Shown here: in pieces, positions 11,360 through 22,000 of the stretch
Numbering within the stretch: the stretch's first letter is position 1
Layout of the letters: the number at the start of each line of letters is the position of its first letter
From: Oenanthe sinensis
Taxonomy: Eukaryota; Streptophyta; Magnoliopsida; Apiales; Apiaceae
Direction of reading: 5' to 3'
DNA length: 64,000 nucleotides
Assembly: GCA_028671895.1 (NCBI GenBank)
Contig: CM053800.1
Span: 17,257,886-17,321,885, forward strand
Program-made: the position numbers and the translations under genes
The notes under the pieces: model-generated
Databases searched by the model: none
What the model was told of the DNA's origin: nothing
What the model saw: the letters and a program-made list of their open reading frames with translations, nothing else

Positions 11360-11740
11360 TATGACTTAAATAAGTCATACCGAATATGACTTAAATAAGT
11401 CATACCGAGTATGACTTAAATAAGTCATACCGAGCTATATATATATATATGTTAATAAGTCATACCGAGTCTGCTTTATTAAAGGTCATACCGGACAATT
11501 TTTTTATTATATTAAAAAGTCATACCGATTTTTTAATTAATAAAGAAAAAGGTCATACCGAGTTTTCTTTGGAAAAAGGTCATACCGAATGTTTTTTTAT
11601 ATATTAAAAAAGTCATACCGATTTTTTTAATTAATAAAAAAGTCATACCGACCAAAATAAGTCATGCCCAGTGTTTAGAAAAGTCATACAAGGCTTAATT
11701 TAGTTAAATTAAGTCATATTGATAAAGGTCATGCTGAGCA
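11360..11740 (+). repeat. GTCATACCGAG motif array in the element C LTR
   Basis: Ten copies of GTCATACCG plus four degenerate copies, mostly in the form AAGTCATACCGAG, spaced about 20-35 bp apart by AT-rich spacers. The first copies form 25-bp direct repeats that also contain the inverse half TATGACTT, so each can pair on itself. The array lies just upstream of the TATA box. The same motif returns as palindromes at 18411-18660. Its position suggests a promoter or enhancer element, an inference only. Confidence 0.8.
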
Positions 11741-11750
11741 TTTTCATTCT

Positions 11751-11760
11751 CTATAAATAT
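11751..11760 (+). promoter_or_regulatory. Element C LTR TATA box
   Basis: CTATAAATAT, conserved at 23925-23934 in the right LTR, about 350 bp before the LTR end and straight after the motif array. It is the best core-promoter candidate for the genomic transcript; the start site would lie about 30 bp downstream. Confidence 0.6.
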
Positions 11761-12104
11761 GAGATGAACGCTTCACTATTTCAGTGTTAGAAAATCAGAT
11801 CAAATTCAGAAATTTGTCTGCATTGTAATATTCATAGATTTCTGTGCAAGTTTGAATATAATTGATTAAACTCGAACACTTAATGTCGAATTCGTTCTAG
11901 ATTATTTTATCAGTTATTAACTCTAATCCTCAGATAAATTTTGTAATACTTTTCAAGTTAAATTTATATCTTCTACTTGAACAGTATTTCATTAAAATTT
12001 ATATTTCGTGGTTATTTAAAATAATATTTTTTAAATCCTAAATATCGCGAAGATTTTCAGATATTGTATTCAACCCCCCTTCTACAATATCAGGGACCAA
12101 CAAT

Positions 12105-12116
12105 TGGTATCAAAGC
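12105..12116 (+). other. Element C primer binding site
   Basis: TGGTATCAAAGC, two bases after the LTR. It differs at one base from the perfect tRNA-Met site (A for G at the ninth base). Element D has the same variant. Confidence 0.85.
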
Positions 12117-12309
12117 GGGTTGATATAGTTTCATATCAGATCCAAATCAAATTCCGCGAACTCATAAAGAACTCAAAAATTATTTTAAATTCGAAATAAT
12201 TTTTCATTCGAAATAATTTTTTTTCTGAAAAATTATTTTTGATCAAAAATTGTTTTAAGTCAAAAATTAAAATATTTTTTGAAACACTTAATTTTTAATC
12301 TTATTAAAG

Positions 12310-13497
12310 ATGAGTACCCAAAAAGTGACGAGCATAAAAATTCCACAATTTGACAGAGAACACTACAACTTGTGGAAACACAAAATGCTACTGTTTATCG
12401 GGATTGCAAATCCCAAGTATGCATTAGTCATGGCCAAAGGTGTTGAACCCCCTATATCAGTTATTCTCGAACACACGGTTGATGGGGTCGTAATTCCCCA
12501 CAGACAGTTTCTGAAAAGTCCGACAGACTATACAGATGAGGAAGCAGAAGCTGTGTCCCTTGATAATAACTTGAAGCTTATACTAATTGAATCCCTGGAC
12601 TACGTAATGTACAATCAAGTAGTTAATTGCAAGAATGCAAAACAGATCTGGGAAACAATTGAAATTATCAATGAGGGAACTGAAGAAGTAAAGGAGAATA
12701 GACTGGAAATCCTGACCTCCCAATATGAGCAGTTTAGATCCAACCCTGGTGAGGGTATCTCTGAGGTTTTTCAGAGACTAAACAAACTGATGAATGAGCT
12801 CAATATGAACGGAAAGTTTTATCAGAACCAGGAGGTTAACAGGAAGGTTTTGCTGACCTTACCAGAGCATCTGGAACACAGGATTGCAGCTATCCGGGAA
12901 TCTAGGGACATGAAGGAAGTAACCCTAGAAAGACTCTACGGAGTGTTAAAGACTTATGAGCTGGAGCAGATCCAAACCAGAGAAATGTACGGGAGAGGTA
13001 AGGTACTAAGTTCCTCCAAGGCATTAATAGTAGAAGCACCAGAGAAAGTAGAAGCGAAGGCTGTTACACCTTCTAACAGTTCAACAAAGTATGTGGTTCC
13101 AGAATTTGGACATACTTCTGACAAACAAAAAGATGGTGATTTCTACTCGATGGAAGAACTAGATCAGCTGGAAGATGAATCTCTAGCTATGATTGCCAGG
13201 AAGTTTGGCAACATGAGATTCCGAAGAAACTCCTCATTCAGAGTGAAGCCTAATTTTGGAAGATTCCAAAAAGGAGGTTCTTCAACAGCAGTATCAAAAA
13301 GCGGCTACAAGACCGGCTTAGTTGATAGAAGCAAGTTTCGTTGCTTCAACTGTAATGAGCTAGGCCAATTCGCAACTGAGTGCAAGAAGCCTAAGCAAGG
13401 GAAAAAGAGAGAGTCTTACGAAGAGCTCAAAGAGAAGTATGATGCTCTCGTGAAAAAGCATCAGGGAAAGTCCTATCTGGCAGAGGGCAGAAGCTAG
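12310..13497 (+). CDS. gag: Element C gag polyprotein, N-terminal part
   Basis: This 395-codon frame encodes the copia gag, which forms the particle and binds the RNA. The start ATG lies about 200 bp after the primer site and opens MSTQKVTSIKIPQFDREHYN, a typical gag beginning (the substrate-like F/HYNLWK motif is present). The UBN2/retrotran-gag domain covers about residues 80-225, with LPEHLEHRIAAIRESRDM and LERLYGVLKTYELEQ. The single CCHC knuckle at residues 345-358 reads C-x2-C-x4-Q-x4-C: the zinc-binding His is Gln (codon CAA at 13366). The frame ends at a TAG (13495-13497) after AEGRS, but the same frame continues open for another 122 codons, so the stop is probably a mutation. Confidence 0.9.
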   Translation: MSTQKVTSIKIPQFDREHYNLWKHKMLLFIGIANPKYALVMAKGVEPPISVILEHTVDGVVIPHRQFLKSPTDYTDEEAEAVSLDNNLKLILIESLDYVMYNQVVNCKNAKQIWETIEIINEGTEEVKENRLEILTSQYEQFRSNPGEGISEVFQRLNKLMNELNMNGKFYQNQEVNRKVLLTLPEHLEHRIAAIRESRDMKEVTLERLYGVLKTYELEQIQTREMYGRGKVLSSSKALIVEAPEKVEAKAVTPSNSSTKYVVPEFGHTSDKQKDGDFYSMEELDQLEDESLAMIARKFGNMRFRRNSSFRVKPNFGRFQKGGSSTAVSKSGYKTGLVDRSKFRCFNCNELGQFATECKKPKQGKKRESYEELKEKYDALVKKHQGKSYLAEGRS

Positions 13498-14749
13498 GAT
13501 GACTCAGATAATGATGATGAGGAAGAGCTGGGAAATCTTGCTCTTATGGCTTCATCCGAGGAATCATTATCTCCCACCCGTCAAGGAGGAATCGAGGTAA
13601 ATCCTTCATGCCCTAAAATGTTTGCATTGCTAGGTAAAGAACTAGATGGAGAAAGAGATAAGGTTAAGAAACTCAGACTCAAAGTCAAAGAGTTAGTTGA
13701 TGAGACTGAAGTTTTTAAACAGTTAAAAAGAAATCATGACAATTTGACTGTTAAGTTGACTGAAGACTTAGCTATTCAAGTCAGTAAAGTCAGTTGTCAT
13801 GTTGTAACAGAAGCTAATCTCAGAAACCAGATAGAAGAAGAAAAAAAAGAAGTGTCTTGCATATAAGAATTCCTCATATATTGTAAAGAACCTAGTTGAC
13901 CAACAAGAAATAAGTCGTAAAGTTGGAATAGACTTCGAGTACAATAAATCTGTAGGAAAGCCAAGCAACATAACCCCCTTTAGAAAAAGTGCTGTAGAAA
14001 GGGGTATCCCACATGTTGTTAAAGACACACCAAAACCTCTCTTCATAACACCGATAGATGAACCTATCCTTGAGAGCTCTGTACTGATTGCATATGAAAT
14101 GCAGTTGGAAGATCTTGAGGAAGAGAAGAAGAGAGAAGAACAGGTTAAGGACATAAAAGGAGTTAATGTCCAGAAAGAGAAGTGTGCACCGAAGACACCA
14201 GTGAAAGATGTGGGAACCTCTGATTCACCCAGACCTGGTATAGGTGTAAAAGACCTAAAGAATAAAATGAACAGACCCAACATGTTTGTTAACAGCAGGA
14301 ATAGTAACAATAAATTCCATTCTACTGAAAACTTTAAAGATTCTGATAAAATTGAAGTAGAATCTGTTAAGCCCCATACTGTATTAAATAACATGCCTAC
14401 TATTGATGCTTTCCATAAACCTTGTGGTATAATGAATTGTATGTTATGTGCTTTTAATGCTATGACTGCTTACTTTAAACGCATGATAGCTAAGAAAGAT
14501 AACATGACACCTAGACAGCATATCAATAGTAAATCTGCTAAATCCAAGACTGCGACTCCTTCACCTGAAAAGAAGGAATCATATATTCCTAAGTCTAAAC
14601 AGAAAGTTGTTAAGACTGTTTTTAGGAAGGTAGGAACAGTCAAGGAAGAAAATGATGTTATTCGAAAAGGTTCTGTTGTTAAAGCAGACAAAGGTCAATT
14701 CTTTAAGTATGCCGGGCCCAATCAATTTTGGGCTCCGAAGACGAATTAA
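13498..14749 (+). pseudogene. Element C gag-pol linker, interrupted
   Basis: Two open blocks join gag to pol. 13498-13866 is in the gag frame: acidic DDSDNDDEEE, then a Lys/Glu-rich predicted coiled coil. It stops at TAA just after an eight-A run (about 13842-13849). From 13853 the sense frame is the next one, giving CLAYKNSSYIVKN and continuing through a basic, proline-rich segment to PNQFWAPKTN and a TAA at 14747-14749. A one-base change in the A run would explain the shift. The pol frame then resumes at once in the same frame. Comparable linkers occur in B and D. No enzymatic domain is seen. Confidence 0.7.
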
Positions 14750-14761
14750 TCCGTTTGGTAT

Positions 14762-17700
14762 GTGCAGGGAGTTAAACAAGTAAACCGAGTTATATGGATC
14801 CTGGACAGTGGATCTTCAAGGCATATGACCGGAGATAGAGCCCTGCTATCAAACGTGGTTGAAAGAGCTGACCCAATAGTCACCTTTGCAGATAACAGCA
14901 AAGGAATGACTACGGGATATGGCAAGTTAAATACTGGAAATGTTATCATTGAAAACATCTCTTTAGTGGAAGGACTTAAGCATAATCTACTGAGCGTCAG
15001 TCAATTTTGTGATAAAGGGTATAAGGTAAACTTTATCAAAGAGAATTGCTTGATAGCTCATTCTAAAGATGACAAACTGGCCTTGCGTGGAGTAAGGAAA
15101 GGAAACTTGTACGTAGCCGATCTCAACTCAGGAACTGAAGATGAAGCAAACTGTTTCTACTCAAAGGCTTCATCAGAAGAAAGCTGGCTATGGCACAAGA
15201 AACTCTCACATCTAAACTTCAAAACAATGAACTCTTTAGTCAAGAGAGACTTGGTGAGAGGACTGCCTCCAATGGAATTTACACAAGAAGGCTTGTGTGA
15301 GGCATGTCAGAAAGGGAAGTCAAAGAAAGCAAGTCACAGAGGCACAGACACTACAAACATCACTGAACCACTACAACTCTTACACATGGATTTATTTGGT
15401 CCAGTAAATATTTTGTCTATGTCAAGGAAGAAATACGCCTTAGTGATTGTGGATGACTTCACAAAGTATACGTGGGTTTTATTCTTGAACTCTAAGGATG
15501 AAACTCCTCATTTGGTGATTGATCATATAAAGCTGATTGAGTTAGATTCAAAGTTACCTGTCAGGGCTATCATATCAGATAATGGAACAGAATTCAAGAA
15601 TGAAGTTCTGATTGATTTCTGCTCAGACAAAGGGATAACAAGACAATACTCAGCTCCAAGAACTCCGCAACAGAATGGAGTTGTAGAAAGGAAGAATCGA
15701 ACCTTGATTGAAGCTGCAAGAACTATGCTAAGTGAATCAGGTTTACCTATTTACTTTTGGGCTGAAGCAGTTAACACAGGATGTTATACCCAGAATCGAA
15801 CTTTGATCAACAAAGATCATATGAAAAATCCCTATGAATTATTGGCTGGCAAGAAACCTACTCTAAAGTACTTTCATGTATTTGGAGCTAAATGCTATGT
15901 GCTAAAAGATGGAGATGAACATCATGGCAAGTTCGAGGCCAAGGCACATGAAGCTATTTTTGTCGGATATTCAAGAAGAGCATATAGAGTGTACATAATT
16001 GATCAGCATCAAGTAAAACAAAGTGTCAATGTTACTTTTGATGACACTAGACTCCCAAGTATCCAGACTGAAGATTCTTCTGAGTCATTAGAATTTGACA
16101 ATTATCCAGACATGCATTCTGATGATGAAGAAGAACCTAAGGTTGCAACAGGAAATAATGATCCAGGTAATAGTGGTGAAAATAATGATCATACTGGAAA
16201 TTCTACTAATACCAGTGGTGGATCAACGAATCATCCTGGCAGCAACTCAGGGGGAGATGAAGGTTCAACTGGTAGAACACAACATCACAATGAATATCGA
16301 GGCGAATCAACAAGATCAAACCTACCCAGGGAAAGGATATGGAGCAGAGATCATCCTTTTGAATTGATCATAGGTGATCCAGATGTTGGAGTTAGAACCA
16401 GAAGTGCAACTTCAAATGAATGTTTATTTTCAATTTTTCTATCTCAAGAAGAACCAAAGAAGATTGAAGATGCACTAATTGATCCAGATTGGGTTCTTGC
16501 CATGCAAGAAGAGCTCAATCAGTTTGAAAGACAAGAAGTCTGGACACTGGTACCCAGGCCTAAGGATAGAACTGTTATTGACACAAAATGGGTATACAGG
16601 AACAAGTTAGACGGTGATGGCATTGTTACAAGGAACAAAGCCAGACTGGTTGCAAAGGGTTACTCTCAGGAAGAGGGAATTGATTATGACAAAACCTACG
16701 CACCAGTTGCAAGACTTGAAGCCATCAGAATATTTCTGGCATTCGCAGCACATTCCAAGTTTAAAGTCTATCAAATGGATGTGAAGAGTGCATTTCTGAA
16801 TGGAGAGCTAAAAGAGGAAGTATATGTTGAACAGCCCCCTGGCTTTGAAAATCCAGAGTTTGCTGATTTTGTGTATTTTCTATTCAAAGCCCTCTATGGA
16901 CTCAAGCAAGCACCGAGGACATGGTATGACACTCTCTCTGTGTTTTTACTTGAAAATGGTTTCATAAGAGGTGTCATAGATAAAACTCTCTTTTATAAAT
17001 TGCATGAAAAAGATATGATATTTGTCCAAGTTTATGTTGACGATATTATATTTGGTTCTACTAACGAAAACTTGTGCAAGAGATTTGCTAAGTTAATGCA
17101 GAGTAGATATGAAATGAGCATGATGGGTGAGCTGTCATTCTTCCTTGGATTGCAAGTAAAGCAAAAGGAAGATGGGATTTTTATATGTCAATCAAAGTAC
17201 GTAAGAGATCTTCTCAGAAAATACAGTCTAGAAGATTCTTCACCAGCAAAAACCCTAATGCCAACAGCCACAAAGCTTGACAAAGATGAAACTGGTAAGA
17301 AAGTTGACATCACAAGCTATAGAGGTATGATAGGCTCATTGTTATATCTAACTGCTAGTAGACCCGATATAATGTTCGCAACATGCTTATGTGCAAGGTT
17401 TCAATCTGACCCAAGGGAATCTCATCTAATAGCCGTTAAACGAATTTTTAGATATCTGAAGGGTACACCAAATCTTGGAATTTGGTACCCTAAAGATACA
17501 GGTTTTGAACTAATAGGCTATACAGATTCAGATTATGCAGGGTGCAGGATGGACAGGAAAAGTACGTCTGGAAGCTGTCAGTTTCTAGGAAGTCGGTTGA
17601 TCTCCTGGTATAGCAAGAAACAGCACTCAGTGTCTACCTCGACAGTCGAAGCAGAATACATTGCGGCAGGTAGCTGTTGTGCACAGATCTTGTGGATAAG

Positions 17701-17977
17701 GAATCAGCTAAATGACTATGGACTTGCGTTGAACAAAATTCCAATTTTCTGCGACAACACAAGTGCTATAGCTATTTCCAACAATCTTGTACAACATTCA
17801 CAAACCAAGCACATTGACATAAGGTATCACTTTATCCGAGAGCATGTCATGAACGGAACTGTGGTGTTACATTTTGTACCCACAGAAGATCAATTAGCCG
17901 ACATCTTCACGAAACCACTTGATGAATTCACTTTCTCAAAGCTGGTTAGTGAATTATGGATGTTAAACAATGGCTAA
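14762..17977 (+). CDS. pol: Element C pol: protease, integrase, reverse transcriptase, RNase H
   Basis: An open frame of 1071 codons. Protease signature DSGSSRHMTG at residues 15-24 (Asp15). Gag-pre-integrase WLWHKKLSHLNF near residue 143. Integrase core with D210 (HMDLFGPV), D273 (ISDNGTEF) and E309 (VVERKNR), the DD35E spacing. Reverse transcriptase from about residue 590, with D673 (YQMDVKSAF) and D760-D761 (YVDDIIFGS). RNase H with D922 (YTDSDYAG), E963 or E965 (TVEAEYIAAG) and D998 (FCDNTSAI). All catalytic residues I could check are present. The listed ATG is only the first Met of the open stretch; pol would be made as part of a gag-pol polyprotein. It would copy the RNA to DNA in the particle and integrate it in the nucleus. 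Confidence 0.95.
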   Translation: MQGVKQVNRVIWILDSGSSRHMTGDRALLSNVVERADPIVTFADNSKGMTTGYGKLNTGNVIIENISLVEGLKHNLLSVSQFCDKGYKVNFIKENCLIAHSKDDKLALRGVRKGNLYVADLNSGTEDEANCFYSKASSEESWLWHKKLSHLNFKTMNSLVKRDLVRGLPPMEFTQEGLCEACQKGKSKKASHRGTDTTNITEPLQLLHMDLFGPVNILSMSRKKYALVIVDDFTKYTWVLFLNSKDETPHLVIDHIKLIELDSKLPVRAIISDNGTEFKNEVLIDFCSDKGITRQYSAPRTPQQNGVVERKNRTLIEAARTMLSESGLPIYFWAEAVNTGCYTQNRTLINKDHMKNPYELLAGKKPTLKYFHVFGAKCYVLKDGDEHHGKFEAKAHEAIFVGYSRRAYRVYIIDQHQVKQSVNVTFDDTRLPSIQTEDSSESLEFDNYPDMHSDDEEEPKVATGNNDPGNSGENNDHTGNSTNTSGGSTNHPGSNSGGDEGSTGRTQHHNEYRGESTRSNLPRERIWSRDHPFELIIGDPDVGVRTRSATSNECLFSIFLSQEEPKKIEDALIDPDWVLAMQEELNQFERQEVWTLVPRPKDRTVIDTKWVYRNKLDGDGIVTRNKARLVAKGYSQEEGIDYDKTYAPVARLEAIRIFLAFAAHSKFKVYQMDVKSAFLNGELKEEVYVEQPPGFENPEFADFVYFLFKALYGLKQAPRTWYDTLSVFLLENGFIRGVIDKTLFYKLHEKDMIFVQVYVDDIIFGSTNENLCKRFAKLMQSRYEMSMMGELSFFLGLQVKQKEDGIFICQSKYVRDLLRKYSLEDSSPAKTLMPTATKLDKDETGKKVDITSYRGMIGSLLYLTASRPDIMFATCLCARFQSDPRESHLIAVKRIFRYLKGTPNLGIWYPKDTGFELIGYTDSDYAGCRMDRKSTSGSCQFLGSRLISWYSKKQHSVSTSTVEAEYIAAGSCCAQILWIRNQLNDYGLALNKIPIFCDNTSAIAISNNLVQHSQTKHIDIRYHFIREHVMNGTVVLHFVPTEDQLADIFTKPLDEFTFSKLVSELWMLNNG

Positions 17978-19050
17978 ATTTTTGGTTGCTAGGAATTAAT
18001 TTAAGCTCATAAATATTAAATGTTAATATTTAAAGAGTTTATGAGGCTTGAATTAATAAAATCCTAGGGCTTATGAATTTTTTGAAAATTATCATAAGAT
18101 TAAATTAATATTCTTAAAATATAATTATTTCAATTAGAGCATAAGTACTTTTGTTTAAATTAAGCATTTATAAGCATTATGTAAATTAATGTATATTTTC
18201 ACTAATTATTATTGTACATTAATATAAATGATTATGCTATTAATTAATCAATTAATAATGTAAATATTTATTATATGTCTTTAATAATTTTATTAGTATG
18301 TAAATTACTGTTATTTTTCTTAAATATAGTTTCTATTAATAAATTGTTAATATTTATTGTATATTTATTCTAATTTTTTTCTTTCAAATCAGCATGACTT
18401 GTTTTTATAAATGCTCGGTATGACATTATATAATAAATTTCGGCATGACTTTTTATTTTTAATAAAAAGTCATACCGAGAGATTAGTATAATAAGTCATA
18501 CCGAGAGATTTTTTTTCTTTTTTCTTCAATTTTATGTAAATAAAACTCGGTATGACTTTTGAAAAGTCATACCGAGATCTTTTGGTTTTGTTTTAACAAG
18601 TCATACCTAGAATAATAGTTTTTATTACTTTAAATTAGTCATACTCAGTATAGATACACACTCACGCTGCTACACACATGAACAACCTTTTATTTTTAAC
18701 AAAAATCGATTGATTTCCATATATTTCAACTGATTTCAGTTGCTAATCCTTGTTTACAAGCATCTTGGCTTGCTAGTGTGCTAAAATTCGTATAAATCAA
18801 AGGAAACTCTAACTGATTTTCATTAAAAGTCAGTGGATTATTCGTGTTCTTGACAGTAATCGAAGCTTTTGATTGTGTTTGTGACTAGAGACTGCTTGTG
18901 TAGTGATTTCTTGATTAAAGTGATTTGGGGTTTATTAGAAATTAGGGTTTTCAATTTTCAAGTGTAATTTTCGAATTTTGACTTATAATTGTTAATTTTA
19001 TTTTGTAATCGCACTTTGTAATTTGTTTAATTGTAATAGTTTTAAGAAAA
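17978..19050. other. Element C pol-ORF3 intergenic gap
   Basis: 1.07 kb without coding potential. 17978-18400 is AT-rich; 18411-18660 holds the GTCATACCGAG palindromes; 18660-19050 is a plausible leader of ORF3 containing TTAGGGTTTTC and ending AAGAAAAATGG, a good plant start context. A separate promoter or spliced subgenomic RNA for ORF3 is possible but not shown. Confidence 0.6.
18411..18660. repeat. Palindromic GTCATACCGAG repeats before ORF3
   Basis: 18546-18576 is a perfect 31-base palindrome with 15-base arms (arm CTCGGTATGACTTTT) around a single G. 18441-18477 is a stem with 17-base arms, one mismatch and a TTT loop. Further single copies occur at about 18413, 18491, 18599 and 18640. 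The word is the same as in the LTR array, but here it appears in both orientations. Such arms could bind a dimeric host protein or fold as RNA. Confidence 0.85.
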
Positions 19051-22000
19051 ATGGTTGGTTTTTGCGAATTAGTAAAGACAAATTTTGTAGGATTTTTTAA
19101 TCCAGTGAATTGCACAGTCGAGAAGTTTCAACCATGGATCGTTTTTATGAATGAACACTCACTAGTAAGGACTGCAATATCTCTGGACGCCCCGTTGCAA
19201 GTGTTAGCACTTAGGGCTCTGTACTCCACTGCTAGGAACAGGAGTACTGCAGATAGAGTTCAATTTTCTTTCACCATAGGAGAACGTGAAAACATGGTGA
19301 CTGAAGAAGATGTGAACAGAATCTTGGGCTTTCCAACAGACAATTTCGTGGATCCACCCACTGTACCAGAAATTCTAGAATTTTTCTATAACATTCGATA
19401 TCAGGGTGAGATCAATTTCGTAAGACTGTCTAAAGCCAGGTTGTTAAGCGAGTGGGACTACTTCTTTCACACTCTAGCACAAGTGTTTGCACCCACAACA
19501 AAGAATAACTTCAACAATATATCTTCACTACTGCAAATAATTGGGTATTCTGTGGCCCACAACCGGAGGATAAATTTTGGAAAGTTGATTCTGAAAGAAA
19601 TAATCAAGAAAATGGGGAAACCAGAAAGCAGGGAACATGATATTCAAGTCTTCTATCCGAGGTTCCTGATGCTATTCTTGAATGACTTGTTTTTGGATGA
19701 AGACAAAGCTTTATTTCAAAATAGTCCTGTAGAAGATTCTCCAACTTCTCAGAACAACTTCTTTGCAAGGCTCCACAACAACCCCAAGTTTCAAGATGTG
19801 CCAGTAGTAATGACAGATTATATGGCTGGGATACTAGATCTAATTGTTAATCCTGTGCAGGATCAAGAACAAGAACAAGTGCCAATGCAAGCAGATCATC
19901 CTGTCCAACTTCTACTTGAAGCTGCTCAGCATGTTGAACAAGAGGCACTGTATCAACAGCATGTTGAACAAGAGGCACTGGATCAACAGGTAATGTCTCA
20001 ATCACTGACTTCTAGTTTCCTACTTATAAATATATCGACTGCACTTCTAGATTTATCTGTGGCGGACTATAATTGTGGTCTTACACTTCAGGACGTCGGC
20101 TATGAACCTGACAACACACAGGTTCAAACCCAAGCTGTCATAGAACCTCAAACAGTTTCTCCTTCTCCAACTTCTTTAATTCACCTCAGAAAAAGGAAGA
20201 AACCTGTTAGGAAAGTGAGAGGTAGAAGTGATTCAGGAAGTAAACCAGCAGCTCTGTCTCCACCTTCTAAAAGATTGAGATCTGAACCCGAGACAACTGC
20301 AGACCCGATCTTATCCTCTCATTGGGATATGGATTTTGAAACGGCTATCCAAGAGTCTCTAGATACACTCGATCAAACGGGTGATTCTATTCGCCGTACA
20401 GCCACGACATCCGCTTCAGATTCAGATTCTCGCACACTGCTAGCTCTCACACTAGCAGGTCCTCCACTTGAAGAAACTCAAACACAAGAGAGCACAATGA
20501 TTATTGAACAAAATGTTTTTGAAGAAAACTCGTCAGTTGCCACATTTATAGTGGATCAAGACATTTTGGATGCAGTGCGGCATCAGTTACCCTTAGATGT
20601 ACTAAGGGGCACCACAGATTCTCAAGAGCCATTCAATACATTATCTAAGGTGGTCACCCCCCTGGATTTCTTACATCCAGTTCTCATTAGAGAAGGTCTC
20701 GAATCCACTGGTGGATTTGAGAGGCAACCACTCCATAGAGGGAGATGGGACTCCATTCACGGAGTAGCTACGTCAGTAGCGGAGCCAAGGCAAGTTAATC
20801 TTGTTGAGGACGCGCCTTCACAGGCATCAGAAGAGCATTTCGACTCTTCAAAAGCTATTGTTGTATTTACAGGTACAACATCTGGATCTGGAAAGGAGCT
20901 AAACACGAGTGATGTGAGGCAAACACAGAGTGAAACACCTGCACAGAGTGATAGTGAGATAAACAGGAGTGCAAGTGAGATGAGTGCACACACACAAAGT
21001 GAACTGTTATCCAAAATGGAAGCTCTCCAGAATGAAATGCAAATTGTTCAAGCTGAATTATTAAAAGTTAAAGCCCAAGCAGAAGAAAATTTTACATCTG
21101 CCTCTGTAACACAGCAGCTGTCAATAGTGCGAAAAGATGTTGAAAATGTCAAATCCTCTATTCTTCTAAAAACTCAAGACATCCAGAACGTTCAGAATCT
21201 AATTGCTGAGGATATGAAAGAAGTGAGCAAACTGCATGAAAGAATTGATGACGTTGAGAAAAACTTAACCCTCACAATCATTGAAAATGAAAAGATTTCT
21301 ACTCAACGCTTCAGCAAACTGGATGATGGCATGACGCATCTGAATGAAGGAATGAAGCAAGTATATTTGACAATGCAAAAACTGATGACATCCTTTGAAG
21401 CCTCAATAACTCAAGAGGATCCCTCAACTAAGGGGGAGAAATCAAAGAAGAAAGTAGCTGAAGATAAAGGGGCTACTACGCAAGACAAAGGGAAAGCTAA
21501 GCTGTATTCTGAAGAACAGTTTCAATCATTTAATCCAGAACTAGAAGAACATTATTATGCTCAAGAGCAATTCATTGATGACAGTGCTCATGATGAATCA
21601 AACATTCCTGACTACTGCAGAGCTGAGGAAGAAGCTGCATTTGATGAAGAATTTTTGTTTCAAAAAGAAAAAGAAGTTGATCCAGCCTATGAAGAGGCAA
21701 TAAAGAAACTTAAAGAAGACATCAAGGCAAGCCAAGCAAAGACTGAAAATCTGAAAGCTCTAGTCATGGAAAGATCTCAGGCAGAAAAAGAAGAAAGCCA
21801 ACAAAAGCAAAATTTGTGGGCTATAGCTGTCAGAAAGAAGAAAGAAGATGTGCGCTTAAAAATAGGGAAGAAATGGGATACTGCCAGAGAGATCATGGAC
21901 AAACTTCAGAAAGGTCCATTTGAAGATTACAAGTTACAGTTCTTAATTAATCGTCTGCAAGATTCAAATGACTGTCTGGATAACTTCATGAAAGCAATCA

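Larger units (their letters stand above)
10697..12102 (+). repeat. Element C left LTR
   Basis: Starts TGAAAGGTATATGAC and ends GGGACCAACA. It contains a block shared with the E LTRs (10862-10960), a motif array (11360-11740), a TATA box (11751) and the run TTCAACCCCCC near its end. It is 25 bp longer than the right LTR because it has three instead of two copies of one 25-bp unit at the start of the array. Confidence 0.95.

Noticed and set aside
13768..14394. 208-codon minus-strand frame opposite the element C linker
   Set aside because: It is the complement of the gag-pol linker, has a low-complexity F-rich stretch, and is a shadow frame.
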